Shown here: positions 6,629-14,953 of the stretch, piece by piece
How positions within the stretch are numbered: position 1 is the stretch's first letter
Layout: each line of letters starts with the position of its first letter
Source of the DNA: Streptomyces hygroscopicus
GTDB lineage: Bacteria > Actinomycetota > Actinomycetes > Streptomycetales > Streptomycetaceae
Direction of reading: 5' to 3'
Assembly (NCBI RefSeq): GCF_026168105.1
Contig: NZ_LBMW01000016.1
Coordinates: 62,001-126,000, forward strand
DNA length: 64,000 bases
The notes under the pieces: model-generated
Database searches by the model: none
Told to the model about the DNA's origin: nothing
Seen by the model: the letters and a program-made list of their open reading frames with translations, nothing else
Position numbers and translations under genes: made by a program

Positions 6629-8529
6629 CGCTCCCCACCGAACGGACCCCGCCCCGCCCCGGCAGCGGCCGCCCCTCCGCCGCCTCCAGCTCTCCCGCCG
6701 CCCCCGGCCCCTCCGCCGCCCCCGTCACCTCCGGTCCGTACATCGCCTCCGGCCCCGACGAACTGATCCGTACCTTCGTCAGGCCCGGCACACATGTGCA
6801 CGCCGCCGCCACCATGTCCCGGCCCAACGCCCTGGTCAACGCCGTGGCCCGGGTCTTCGCCGGCACGCGCAGCCTGACCCTGAGCACCACCGCCGTCCAC
6901 TCCAACGCCCATGCGCTCGCCCTGTCCGGCGCCCTGCGGAAGGTCGTCACCGGCTTCCTCGGCGACACCTACCCGGCCCCCCGGCCCAACCGGCTCTACC
7001 GCGATCTCGCCTCCGGGGAACCCTTCGAGGTCGAGCTCTGGTCTCTGCTCAGCTACACCCAGCGGCTGATGGCCGCCGCGCTCGGACAGCCCTTCGCCAC
7101 CACCGGGTCCATGCTGGCCGAGACCGATCTGCGGTGCGGCAAGGACGGTGTGCTCCACACCGTCCCGCACCCCGAGGACCCCGGGCGCTCGGTGACGTTG
7201 ATGAACCCCTTGCGCCCGGACGTCACGCTCTTCCACGGGGTGTGCGCCGACCGGCACGGCAACGTCGTCGCCTGCCCTCCGCTGGGGGAGGGCGCCTGGG
7301 CCGCGTACGCCGCCCGCGACGGCGTGCTCGCCTCGGTGGAGGCGATCGTCGACGACGAGGTCGTCGCCGGAATGGCGGACCGGGTGGTGATCCCCGCAGC
7401 GCGTGTACGGGGGCTGTGCGAGGCGCCGTTCGGCGCCCATCCGCAGTCGCTGCGCACGAACGGGATCGCCCAGATCCCCGGCTACCTCGACGACTACGCG
7501 TTCCTCACCGAGATCGTCCGGGCCTGCGGGCAGGCGGAGACGGCACAGGACTGGTACGAGACCTGGGTCGGGGGGCTGAGCGGCCATGACGCCTATCTGG
7601 AGCGGCTCGGCGAGGAGCGCCGCGCCGCCCTGCGGCTGACCGACGACACCACCGCCCGCACGGGCACGACCACGGCGCCCGGACCCGACACCCGCCGCAC
7701 GGGCGCCACGAAGGCGCCCGGACCCGGCACCGGCCGTGTTCCCATGCCGGACACCGTTGCCCCGCCCACCGAGCCGGAGCAACTGATCGTGCTCGGTGCC
7801 CGAACCGTCGCCGACCTCGTCGCGGAACGCGGCTACGACACCGTCCTCGCCGGAATCGGTGCCTCGCACATGGCCGCCTGGCTGGGCGCCAAGCTGCTGG
7901 CGGCCCGCGGGATCACGGTGGGGGTCGCCGCCGAGCTCGGCCTGCAGTCGATGGACCCGGCGCCCGGTGATGTCTTCCTGTTCAGCCAGCGCCATGCGAG
8001 CCGCTCCCGGATGCTGGCCGGCGTACCCGAGACGCTGGGCGGGGCGGTCGCCGCCAACCCGCGCTGTCTGGGCGTGCTGGCCGCCGCCGAGATCGACGAG
8101 GGCGGCAACATCAACACCACGCTGCTGCCCACCGGCCGGTGGATCACCGGCTCCGGCGGCGCCAACGACATCGCGTCCGCGGTGGACTGTCTCGTCGTCG
8201 CCCAGGCGTCCCCGCGCCGCTACGTCACCTCCCTCGCCCATCTCACCAGCCCCGGCCACCGGGTGCGGGACGTGGTCAGTCAGTTCGGCCGGTTCGGCAG
8301 GCCGGGGGCCGGGAGTCCGTTCCGGCTCGTCAGCTGGCTGCCGCCGGCCGGGAACGGCACGTCGTCCCCGCAGGGCGGCCGGGCCGCACCGCCCGCCACG
8401 CCCGCCGAGGCCGTACGGCGGCTGACCTCCTGGCGGCTGCCGGAGCCGGACCCCGTCGACGAGAAGCCCGTCACGCCCGAGGAACTGGTACTGCTCCGCA
8501 GCATGGACCCGGAAGGCCACTACCGATGA
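6625..8529 (+). CDS. Fused alpha-beta CoA-transferase (glutaconate CoA-transferase-like)
   Basis: A 634-aa protein in which two CoA-transferase halves, usually separate genes, are joined. The alpha-like half (about 35-330) contains GTHVHAAATMSRPNALVNAV. The beta-like half (about 385-560) contains VLAGIGASHMAAWLGAKLL and VAAELGLQSMDP, where the Glu matches the position of the catalytic Glu in the glutaconate CoA-transferase beta subunit (by family knowledge; not aligned). The halves are joined by a Thr/Pro/Gly-rich linker coded by a 39-bp duplication (7657-7734). It could move CoA onto an acid intermediate or, like IpdAB of steroid breakdown, cleave a ring by a retro-Claisen step. Coupled by ATGA overlaps on both sides. 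Confidence 0.8.
   Translation: MTLPTERTPPRPGSGRPSAASSSPAAPGPSAAPVTSGPYIASGPDELIRTFVRPGTHVHAAATMSRPNALVNAVARVFAGTRSLTLSTTAVHSNAHALALSGALRKVVTGFLGDTYPAPRPNRLYRDLASGEPFEVELWSLLSYTQRLMAAALGQPFATTGSMLAETDLRCGKDGVLHTVPHPEDPGRSVTLMNPLRPDVTLFHGVCADRHGNVVACPPLGEGAWAAYAARDGVLASVEAIVDDEVVAGMADRVVIPAARVRGLCEAPFGAHPQSLRTNGIAQIPGYLDDYAFLTEIVRACGQAETAQDWYETWVGGLSGHDAYLERLGEERRAALRLTDDTTARTGTTTAPGPDTRRTGATKAPGPGTGRVPMPDTVAPPTEPEQLIVLGARTVADLVAERGYDTVLAGIGASHMAAWLGAKLLAARGITVGVAAELGLQSMDPAPGDVFLFSQRHASRSRMLAGVPETLGGAVAANPRCLGVLAAAEIDEGGNINTTLLPTGRWITGSGGANDIASAVDCLVVAQASPRRYVTSLAHLTSPGHRVRDVVSQFGRFGRPGAGSPFRLVSWLPPAGNGTSSPQGGRAAPPATPAEAVRRLTSWRLPEPDPVDEKPVTPEELVLLRSMDPEGHYR
7657..7734 (+). repeat. 39-bp tandem duplication in the CoA-transferase linker
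   Basis: Two imperfect 39-bp units (7657-7695 and 7696-7734), both beginning CGCACGGGC and sharing GGCGCCCGGACCCG. They code for a doubled linker rich in T, G, A, P and R (RTGTTTAPGPDTR, then RTGATKAPGPGTG). The reading frame is kept. Confidence 0.75.
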
Positions 8530-9596
8530 AGCCCACCGGCACCACCACAGCCACCACAGCCACCACAGCCACCGCACCCACCGACGCCCCCGCCGTCCGC
8601 CGCCCCCTGCCGCCCACGGCGATCGCCCCGGCCCGGCTCAGCGGCATCGGCCACTACTTCCCCGGAGAGCCGGTCACCAACGCATACTTCGAGGACATCG
8701 GCGCGCTCGGCATCGACGACGCCTGGATCCAGCGGCACACAGGCATCCGCAGCCGGCACTGGCCGTCAGACGAGAAGGAGCGCGCCGTCGAGATGGCCGC
8801 CCGGGCCGTCGATCTCGCCCTGGCCGACGCGGGCCTGGCACCCGAGGACATCGACCTGCTCATCGGCACCACCTCCACCACCCGCCCGCGTGTCAACCCG
8901 TCCAGCGCCACCAACAACTACATGGACATCTCGCTGCCGTTGCAGCACCAGGCCGGGCTGCGGCACGCGATGTGCTTCGACGTCACGGCCGTCGCCTGCG
9001 CCGGGTTCATGTACGGCAGCGCGACGGCCTGCGCCATGCTTCCGGCGCTCGGCTTCCGCAACGCCCTGGTCGTCTGCGCCGAGAATCCCAAGCCGATCCT
9101 CAACTTCGACTACCGCTACTCGGCGCTCTTCGGTGCCGGCGCGGCGGCCGCGGTCTGGTCGGCCGACCCCCGGCACAGGGGTCTGCTCGACGTTGCCCTG
9201 CACGCCGACGGCTCGTACTTCGACGCGTTCGACATCGACGGCAACGACAAGATGCTGATGCGGGGCGGCCAGGTCGGACAGCTCGGCCCCCAACTGCTGG
9301 CCCAGGTGGGCCGGGAGATCCTGGGGCGCAACGCCCTCACCGTGGACGACATCGACTGGTTCGTCCCGCACCAGGGCAACCTGAACATGATCAATCAGGT
9401 GTGCGAGGAGCTCGGGCTTCCCCGCGAGAAGGTCCTGACGAACATCCAGACCCGCGGCAACACCTCCAGCGTCAGCATCCCCAGCTGCCTCTCGGAGAAC
9501 CTGCGTTCCGGCAACGTCCTGCCGGGCGACCTGGTCGCCGCCATCGGCATCGGCCGCGGCTTCAGCTGGGGCGCGATGCTCTTCCGCTACCGATGA
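8526..9596 (+). CDS. FabH-like beta-ketoacyl synthase III, first copy
   Basis: A 356-aa KAS III. The triad is C158 (TAVACAGFMYG), H282 (PHQGNLNMI) and N312 (GNTSSVSIP). The C-terminal GIGRGFSWGAMLFRY closing motif is typical of FabH. The protein is 20-30 residues longer than FabH because of an N-terminal Thr/Ala tail (TTTATTATTATAPT) coded by a short CCACCACAG-type repeat at about 8541-8580. It should prime a chain by condensing an acyl-CoA with a malonyl thioester, or join two acyl groups. ATGA overlap with the CoA-transferase. An upstream in-frame start at 8139 lies inside that gene and was rejected. Confidence 0.88.
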   Translation: MKPTGTTTATTATTATAPTDAPAVRRPLPPTAIAPARLSGIGHYFPGEPVTNAYFEDIGALGIDDAWIQRHTGIRSRHWPSDEKERAVEMAARAVDLALADAGLAPEDIDLLIGTTSTTRPRVNPSSATNNYMDISLPLQHQAGLRHAMCFDVTAVACAGFMYGSATACAMLPALGFRNALVVCAENPKPILNFDYRYSALFGAGAAAAVWSADPRHRGLLDVALHADGSYFDAFDIDGNDKMLMRGGQVGQLGPQLLAQVGREILGRNALTVDDIDWFVPHQGNLNMINQVCEELGLPREKVLTNIQTRGNTSSVSIPSCLSENLRSGNVLPGDLVAAIGIGRGFSWGAMLFRYR

Positions 9597-9634
9597 CCGG
9601 CCGTACGGCACCGGCCCGACCGGGGGGACAGACA

Positions 9635-10606
9635 GTGAACGACGAGGCATCGACATGGCGCGGCAGCGGTCTGCGTTTCGCGGGACACGGGCATTACTAC
9701 CCACGTACCCGTGTGGAGATCGCCGGTGACGGCCCACCCGGGGGGAACGCGGTCGACGCAGCCGTGATCGGCACGCTCGACGTCCGCGCCCGGCATGTGG
9801 CCGAGCAGGACGAGACGGTTCCCTTCATGGCCGCCCAGGCGGCCGGCCAGGCCCTGGCACACGCCGGGCTGGACTCTGCGGACACGGATCTGCTGATCCT
9901 CAGCAATTGGACCGACCGGCAGTTCGTGCCGGAGCACGGGCCCCAGGTGGCCCATCTGCTGGGCGCGGCAGGCGCGTTGGCGTTCGACGTCTGCGGGGCG
10001 TGCACCGGGTTCGTCCACGGTGTGCAGACCGCGGCGGCGCTGCTGAAGGCCCATCCCAAGTGGCGTACGGCGGTCGTCGTCTCCTCGGAGCAGTTCTCCC
10101 GGCGGGTGCGGCCCGGCAGCAGGGGAGAGCTCGTCGTCGGTGATGCGGCCGGTGCCGCGGTGCTCGTGAAGGGCGAGGCGGGGGGCGAGGACGGGCTGTT
10201 GGACTCCCTGCTGATCAGCGACGGCGCGGCCCGCGAAACCGTCACCGTCCTTCCGCCGCGAGGCTGGATCAGGAGCAGCAGGAGCCTGGTGGACGTCGCG
10301 GTCGCCTCCCACGCCGATCTGACGGGACGGGTGCTGGCCCGTGCGGGACTGAAGATGGCCGACATCGACTGGGTCGTACCGCATCCCGGCACCGGAGCGC
10401 TGCACCGGGCCGTCCAGGAACGGCTGGGCATCCCCGACGAACGGTTCGTCACCAACTTCGAGCAGCGCGCCAACACCGGCAGCGCCTCCATCCCGATCGT
10501 CCTGTCCGAGATGGCACGCGACGGCCGGATGAAGCCCGGTGATCTGTTCCTGACCCCGACCGTGGGATCGGGCTGGTACTACGGAGGGCTGCTGTTCCGT
10601 GCCTGA
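9635..10606 (+). CDS. FabH-like beta-ketoacyl synthase III, second copy
   Basis: A 323-aa KAS III from the GTG at 9635, which follows GGGGGGA by 7 bases. An ATG at 9593 overlapping the previous stop would add 14 residues and would fit the coupling pattern of the operon. The triad is C123 (FDVCGACTGF), H250 (VVPHPGTGALH) and N280 (RANTGSASIP), ending SGWYYGGLLFRA. It is divergent from the first copy: the two share little beyond the motifs, so they probably accept different acyl groups or act as a heteromer. Starter selection versus chain joining cannot be told from sequence. Confidence 0.86.
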   Translation: MNDEASTWRGSGLRFAGHGHYYPRTRVEIAGDGPPGGNAVDAAVIGTLDVRARHVAEQDETVPFMAAQAAGQALAHAGLDSADTDLLILSNWTDRQFVPEHGPQVAHLLGAAGALAFDVCGACTGFVHGVQTAAALLKAHPKWRTAVVVSSEQFSRRVRPGSRGELVVGDAAGAAVLVKGEAGGEDGLLDSLLISDGAARETVTVLPPRGWIRSSRSLVDVAVASHADLTGRVLARAGLKMADIDWVVPHPGTGALHRAVQERLGIPDERFVTNFEQRANTGSASIPIVLSEMARDGRMKPGDLFLTPTVGSGWYYGGLLFRA

Positions 10607-11480
10607 TCGTCAGCTCCTCGCCCCCGGCCCTGAGCAAGCGGGCCCGGTCGGCTCGGGCCACGCCACGGCCCTGGTCACCGGCGGCAGCCGCGGCCTGGGC
10701 GCTGCCGTCGCCCGCCGTCTCGCCGCCACGGGCCGGCACACCGTCATCTGCTCACGCTCCCAGGTCAACCTGGACGCCTGCGTGAAGGCCGCCGCCACCG
10801 ACGGCCTGACGCTCCACGCGTTCCGGGCCGACGTGACCGACGAGACCTCAGTGGACGCCCTGTTCGCGTATCTGTCCGCCGAGGCGCCACCCCTCGAACT
10901 GTGCGTCAACAACGCGGGCCGCAACTACTCGCACCGGCTCGTGAGCGTACGACCCGGCGAGAACGGCACACCGAGGCTGAGCCCGCACCCGGTCGAGGAC
11001 TTCGAGTGGACTGTGCGGCTGTGCTTGACGGGCGTCTTCCTGGTGGGGCGCGCGGCCGCCGGGGTCATGCTCGCCGCCGGCACGCGGGGCGCCATCGTCA
11101 ACATCTCCTCCACGGTCCGCCACGGCGCCTACGGGCAGTCCGCCTACTGCGCCGCCAAGGCGGGCGTGGAGTCACTCACGCGCACCTGGGCGACGGAACT
11201 CGGCGAGTACGGGATCCGGGTGGCTGCCGTCGCGCCGGGCGTGCTCGACGGCGAGGCCCTGCGCAGGCGCACCTCCGCGAGCGCCCGGCACGCCGCCTAC
11301 ATGGACGACCTGCGGCGGCACATCCCGCTGGGCCGTTGGTGCGACGAGCGGGACGTGGCCGAAGCGGTCGCCTTCGTCGCCGACAACCCCTCGGTGACCG
11401 GCACCGTCCTGGAGATCGATGCCGGAGGTCTGCCCGCCCGTGTCCTGGCCACGACCAACCGAACGGTGGACTCAGCATGA
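10599..11480 (+). CDS. Short-chain dehydrogenase/reductase (SDR) 1
   Basis: A 293-aa classical SDR. The cofactor motif is TGGSRGLG (about 28-35), then NNAG, with SST and YCAAK as the catalytic Ser, Tyr and Lys. CSRS after the second strand suggests NADPH preference. An unusual insertion of about 15 residues follows NNAG (SVRPGENGTPRLSPH). The GTG at 10599 overlaps the KAS III stop by 8 bp, and the stop overlaps the next gene by 4 bp. It likely reduces a 3-keto thioester or a related ketone in the pathway. Confidence 0.87.
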   Translation: MPDRQLLAPGPEQAGPVGSGHATALVTGGSRGLGAAVARRLAATGRHTVICSRSQVNLDACVKAAATDGLTLHAFRADVTDETSVDALFAYLSAEAPPLELCVNNAGRNYSHRLVSVRPGENGTPRLSPHPVEDFEWTVRLCLTGVFLVGRAAAGVMLAAGTRGAIVNISSTVRHGAYGQSAYCAAKAGVESLTRTWATELGEYGIRVAAVAPGVLDGEALRRRTSASARHAAYMDDLRRHIPLGRWCDERDVAEAVAFVADNPSVTGTVLEIDAGGLPARVLATTNRTVDSA

Positions 11481-12301
11481 AGATCGGTTTCGCAACGGAC
11501 GTCATGGACGGACGAACCACGCTGGTGACGGGAGCCAGCAGCGGTATCGGTGCCGTCATCGCGGCGATGCTGGCAGCACACGGCGCCAGGGTGGCGCTGC
11601 TCGCCCGTAACGAAAAGGAACTGCGGCGGCACGCCGAGCAGATCGAGAGCGGGGGCGGACGGGCGGTGGCCGTCGCCGCCGACCTCACCGACGGCGAGGC
11701 GGTGGCGGCGGCCGTCCGCCGGGCGGAGGAACTACTCGGACCTGTCGACCAGTTGGTGCACTGCGCGGGCGAGGCCCGTAACCAGGCGTTCCTCTGCGAC
11801 CAGACGGAGGAGCAGTGGATGACCCCGCTGGACATCAATCTGCTGGGTGCCTTCCGGGTGGCCCGCGCCGTCGTCCCCGGAATGATGGAGCGCCGCAGAG
11901 GCGGTGTCGTGATGGTGTCCTCCGTCGCGGGCAAGCGCGGACTGCCCGCCAACACGTCGTACTGCGCCTCCAAGTTCGGGCTCAACGGCCTCACCCAGTC
12001 GTTGGCCGCCGAACTCGGGGTCTTCGGGATCCGGGTCAACGCGGTCTGCCCCGGACTGACGGACAGCCCCGCGGCCACCGACGGCGGCCGCTACGGCGAC
12101 GCCTTCGTGGCGAGCCTCGCCCAGCACCACGGTCCGCCCGATCTGACCTGGGAACGCTATCTCAGGCGCGCGGTGGGCGCGACGATCCTGCGTCGGCTGG
12201 TCCGGCCCGAGGAGGTCGCCACCCTGGTGCTGTATCTGCTCTCCGACCTGTCGGGAGGCATCACCGGACAGGCCGTCAACGTGGACGGGGGTGCCCTGTG
12301 A
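11477..12301 (+). CDS. Short-chain dehydrogenase/reductase (SDR) 2
   Basis: A 274-aa classical SDR, similar to FabG-like ketoreductases. TGASSGIG (about 18-25) binds the cofactor, LLARNEKEL suggests NADPH, and the catalytic residues are in VSSVAGKRG and SYCASK. The usual NNAG is CAGE here, as in some divergent members. The C-terminal GITGQAVNVDGG motif is intact. ATGA coupling at both ends. It probably acts on a different intermediate from SDR 1, since the operon holds five SDR domains and at most a few keto groups would need reducing. Confidence 0.87.
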   Translation: MKIGFATDVMDGRTTLVTGASSGIGAVIAAMLAAHGARVALLARNEKELRRHAEQIESGGGRAVAVAADLTDGEAVAAAVRRAEELLGPVDQLVHCAGEARNQAFLCDQTEEQWMTPLDINLLGAFRVARAVVPGMMERRRGGVVMVSSVAGKRGLPANTSYCASKFGLNGLTQSLAAELGVFGIRVNAVCPGLTDSPAATDGGRYGDAFVASLAQHHGPPDLTWERYLRRAVGATILRRLVRPEEVATLVLYLLSDLSGGITGQAVNVDGGAL

Positions 12302-13623
12302 GCCGCGCGACCGCCATGTTCGTACGGGGCCCGAGGGACACTCTCGTCACCGGTATGGGCTTCTGCCTGCCCGGAGGCCCGCACCGTCCCGTACGGACGG
12401 CCGACGACCTGTGGCGCACCGCGTCCACCGGTACCAGCCACGTCGACCAGGGGGGCTTCCACCACGGCGTGGTGCACGGGGCTCGTCAGGCCCTCGCCGA
12501 ACTGCTGCCCGAACTGCCGGAGAACCATCTGCGCAGCTACGCCGACGTGCATCTGTTCGGTCTGGTGTCACTCGCCGAGGCCTGCGCGGACGCCGGGCTC
12601 GACCACCGGGCCGGCCAGCTGTCCCACGCCGCCGTCCTCACCGCGCGGGCGGGCGTGGACAGCAACTACGACAGCTACCGGGCCTGGCACGAAGCCGACC
12701 CGGAGACCGTCAGCCCGGCGCAGGCCAAGGCGCTGTTCATCAGGGCCATCGTCGCTGGAACGGCCAGCGACGTCGGACCGGTGCAGGCGGCCCTGCTGGG
12801 CAGCACCGGTGCCTGCTACACCGTCACCTGCGGCTGTGCTTCGTCGGCCGTGCTGCTGGGGCTGGCCCGCACGCTGATCGCGGACGGACAGGCCGACCTG
12901 GCCGTCGTCACCGGCGTGGACCGGTTCGATCCTGAGCGGTTGCTGCACGGCGACCGGCTGCGGCAGGTCGTGGAACGCGAGCCCGTCCGCCACCACACCG
13001 AACCGCCCACCTCCCGGTTCGACCGGCCGATGCGGCCGTACGACGCCCGCGGCGAGTCCATGAACTACGGCGACGGCTCGGTCACCCTCGTTCTGGAGAG
13101 CCGCGCGCATGCCTCGCGGCGGGGCGCCCGCTCCTACGGAGCGGTGCTGTCCCAGGCCACCACTCGCGCCGGACTCAAAAGCGCGTTCGCCATCGACGCC
13201 GGGGGCGGAGCGCTGGCCGAGGCCGCCCGACGCTGCCTCGACGGGCGGGCCCAACTCGCCGAGGTGCCCTATGTCAACGGAGGCGCCGAGGGCGACCCAC
13301 TGTTCACCCGGATCGAGGCCAACGCGGTCCGCGCACTGTACGGCGACGACTCCCGTTCGGTGCTGGTCAGTTCGCAGGAGGCCTGCTTCGGGCACTGCGG
13401 CGCCCCGCTCGGCAACCTCGGCGCAGCGCTCACGCTGCTGATGATGCGTCATGGCCAGGTGTGCCCCACCGCCAACTGCGAGAAGCCCTCGGACGTCTGC
13501 ACCTTCGACCCGGTGCCGGGGACACAGCCCAGGCCGCTGGTCTTCACGCGTGCCCTGAGCTTCAACTACCAGCTCGGCGGCGTCAACAGCGCGCTGCTGC
13601 TGGGAGGCGCCGATGTCGCCTGA
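12298..13623 (+). CDS. Divergent ketosynthase lacking first active-site His
   Basis: A 441-aa FabF/KS-fold protein from a GTG that overlaps the previous stop. The nucleophile position is kept (TVTCGCASS, C180) and so is the second His (CFGHCGAPLGN, H366). The first His motif, normally HGTxT after VNA, reads VNGGAEGDP, so G329 stands where the His should be. The stop overlaps the next ketosynthase by 11 bp. It pairs with that gene as KS-alpha and chain-length-factor genes do in type II PKS operons, but here both partners keep Cys and lose the same His. Acyl transfer without decarboxylation, or a structural role, is possible. Not a confident match to any named KS. Confidence 0.8.
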   Translation: MSRATAMFVRGPRDTLVTGMGFCLPGGPHRPVRTADDLWRTASTGTSHVDQGGFHHGVVHGARQALAELLPELPENHLRSYADVHLFGLVSLAEACADAGLDHRAGQLSHAAVLTARAGVDSNYDSYRAWHEADPETVSPAQAKALFIRAIVAGTASDVGPVQAALLGSTGACYTVTCGCASSAVLLGLARTLIADGQADLAVVTGVDRFDPERLLHGDRLRQVVEREPVRHHTEPPTSRFDRPMRPYDARGESMNYGDGSVTLVLESRAHASRRGARSYGAVLSQATTRAGLKSAFAIDAGGGALAEAARRCLDGRAQLAEVPYVNGGAEGDPLFTRIEANAVRALYGDDSRSVLVSSQEACFGHCGAPLGNLGAALTLLMMRHGQVCPTANCEKPSDVCTFDPVPGTQPRPLVFTRALSFNYQLGGVNSALLLGGADVA

Positions 13624-14953
13624 GGCTCCCTTGCTGCGGCTCGCGGGTGCCGGACTCGTCCTGCCGGGGCCCGAAGGATCCGCGTGCACCGATGTCGACG
13701 GCTTCTGGCGGGTCATCCGCGCCGGCACCAACTGCCTGTCGGGCTACGGTCATCCGGGGCTGCCGCTGCGCCTGGCCGGGACCGTGCGGGGCTGGGACCC
13801 CGTACGGGAACTGCCGATCCCCGAGAAGGCCGTGCCGCGCCTGTCCAGAGCTGCCCAGCTCGCCATCGGCGCCGTGCACTCCGCGCTGGCCGACGCCCGC
13901 CTGAAACCCTCCGACCTCGATACGGGGCGGTCCGTACTGGTCGTCTGCTCCCTGCAGTTCGCCTTCCCCGAGACGGTCCGCTACTACGCCACCGCCCAGG
14001 CCAAGGGGATCGCCGCGCTCGGCATGGACTACTGGCTGACCGGTACCCCGCCCAGCGTTCACAGCGCCGTGGCGTCCTCGCTGGGCCTCGCCTGCCCCAC
14101 GCTGAGCGTCGCAGGTTCCTGCAACGTGGCGCTTCGTGCCCTCCACGTCGTCCAGCAGATGTTCCGCTGCGGGGACGTGGACCGGGCGGTCGTGGTCGGG
14201 GTGGACGTCGCCACCGATCCGGTGTTCGTCGCGGGGACCACTCACACCGGCCGCAGCGGCTACCGGGCCTCCTCGCTCTCCGCGCACCGGGGGGACGTGC
14301 GGCCGCACGACGAGGTCCAGACGGGCAACGCCACCGGCGAGGGAGCGGTCGCCGTCGTCCTGGAGAACGCGGCCACCGGCCGGGGGTCCGGCCTGCGCTA
14401 CCGGATGCACCTGCACTCCTCCCGCAGCAACGGACCGTCCACCGTGGCAACGGGACCTCCTGACAACGTCGTCGGGGACATCCGGGCCGTGCTGGCTTCG
14501 GCCGGCCGGTCCCTGGCGGACCTGGCGTTCGTCAACGACTACGCGGACGGCAACCGGTTCGTCGAGGACCACCTGTGCCAGGCGCTGACCGGCGCCCGGG
14601 AAGCGACCGGACACGGCGGTCGGCTGCTGCTGACCAACCAGGAAGCCGTCTTCGGGCATGTGGCGGGCACCGGCGGACTGGTCAAGCTGCTCGGCAGCCT
14701 GCTGATGCTGCACCACGGCGAGATAGCACCGAGCGCCAACTGCCTGGTGCCCTACCGGAATCTGCCGGCGGAGCCCGTCCTCGGGCAGCCCCGGTCCACC
14801 GACGGGGACAGCGCGCTGGTGCTCTCCTGCGGGGCGGGCGGTGACGCCACCAGCATGCTCATCGAATACGAGGGCCACGAAGGCCTCCAGGGACACGAGA
14901 GCCACGACGGACACGAGAGCCACGACGGACACGAAGGCGGCGAACTGCCATGA
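13613..14953 (+). CDS. Second divergent ketosynthase with His/Asp/Glu-rich tail
   Basis: A 446-aa KS-fold protein. C170 (SVAGSCNVAL) aligns with the nucleophile and H349 (VFGHVAGTGG) with the second His. The first His motif reads VNDYADGN, so Y310 replaces His. The last 25 residues are a metal-ligand-like tail, GHEGLQGHESHDGHESHDGH, coded by an 18-bp tandem repeat. The start overlaps the previous KS by 11 bp and the stop overlaps the next gene by 4 bp. It likely forms a heterodimer with the preceding KS. The tail could be a neutral repeat expansion or could bind metal. Confidence 0.8.
   Translation: MSPEAPLLRLAGAGLVLPGPEGSACTDVDGFWRVIRAGTNCLSGYGHPGLPLRLAGTVRGWDPVRELPIPEKAVPRLSRAAQLAIGAVHSALADARLKPSDLDTGRSVLVVCSLQFAFPETVRYYATAQAKGIAALGMDYWLTGTPPSVHSAVASSLGLACPTLSVAGSCNVALRALHVVQQMFRCGDVDRAVVVGVDVATDPVFVAGTTHTGRSGYRASSLSAHRGDVRPHDEVQTGNATGEGAVAVVLENAATGRGSGLRYRMHLHSSRSNGPSTVATGPPDNVVGDIRAVLASAGRSLADLAFVNDYADGNRFVEDHLCQALTGAREATGHGGRLLLTNQEAVFGHVAGTGGLVKLLGSLLMLHHGEIAPSANCLVPYRNLPAEPVLGQPRSTDGDSALVLSCGAGGDATSMLIEYEGHEGLQGHESHDGHESHDGHEGGELP
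14896..14931 (+). repeat. 18-bp tandem repeat coding a His-rich tail
   Basis: GGACACGAGAGCCACGAC is repeated head to tail, with a third partial copy after it and a degenerate one before. It codes GHESHD twice at the end of the second divergent ketosynthase and keeps the frame. Confidence 0.75.
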
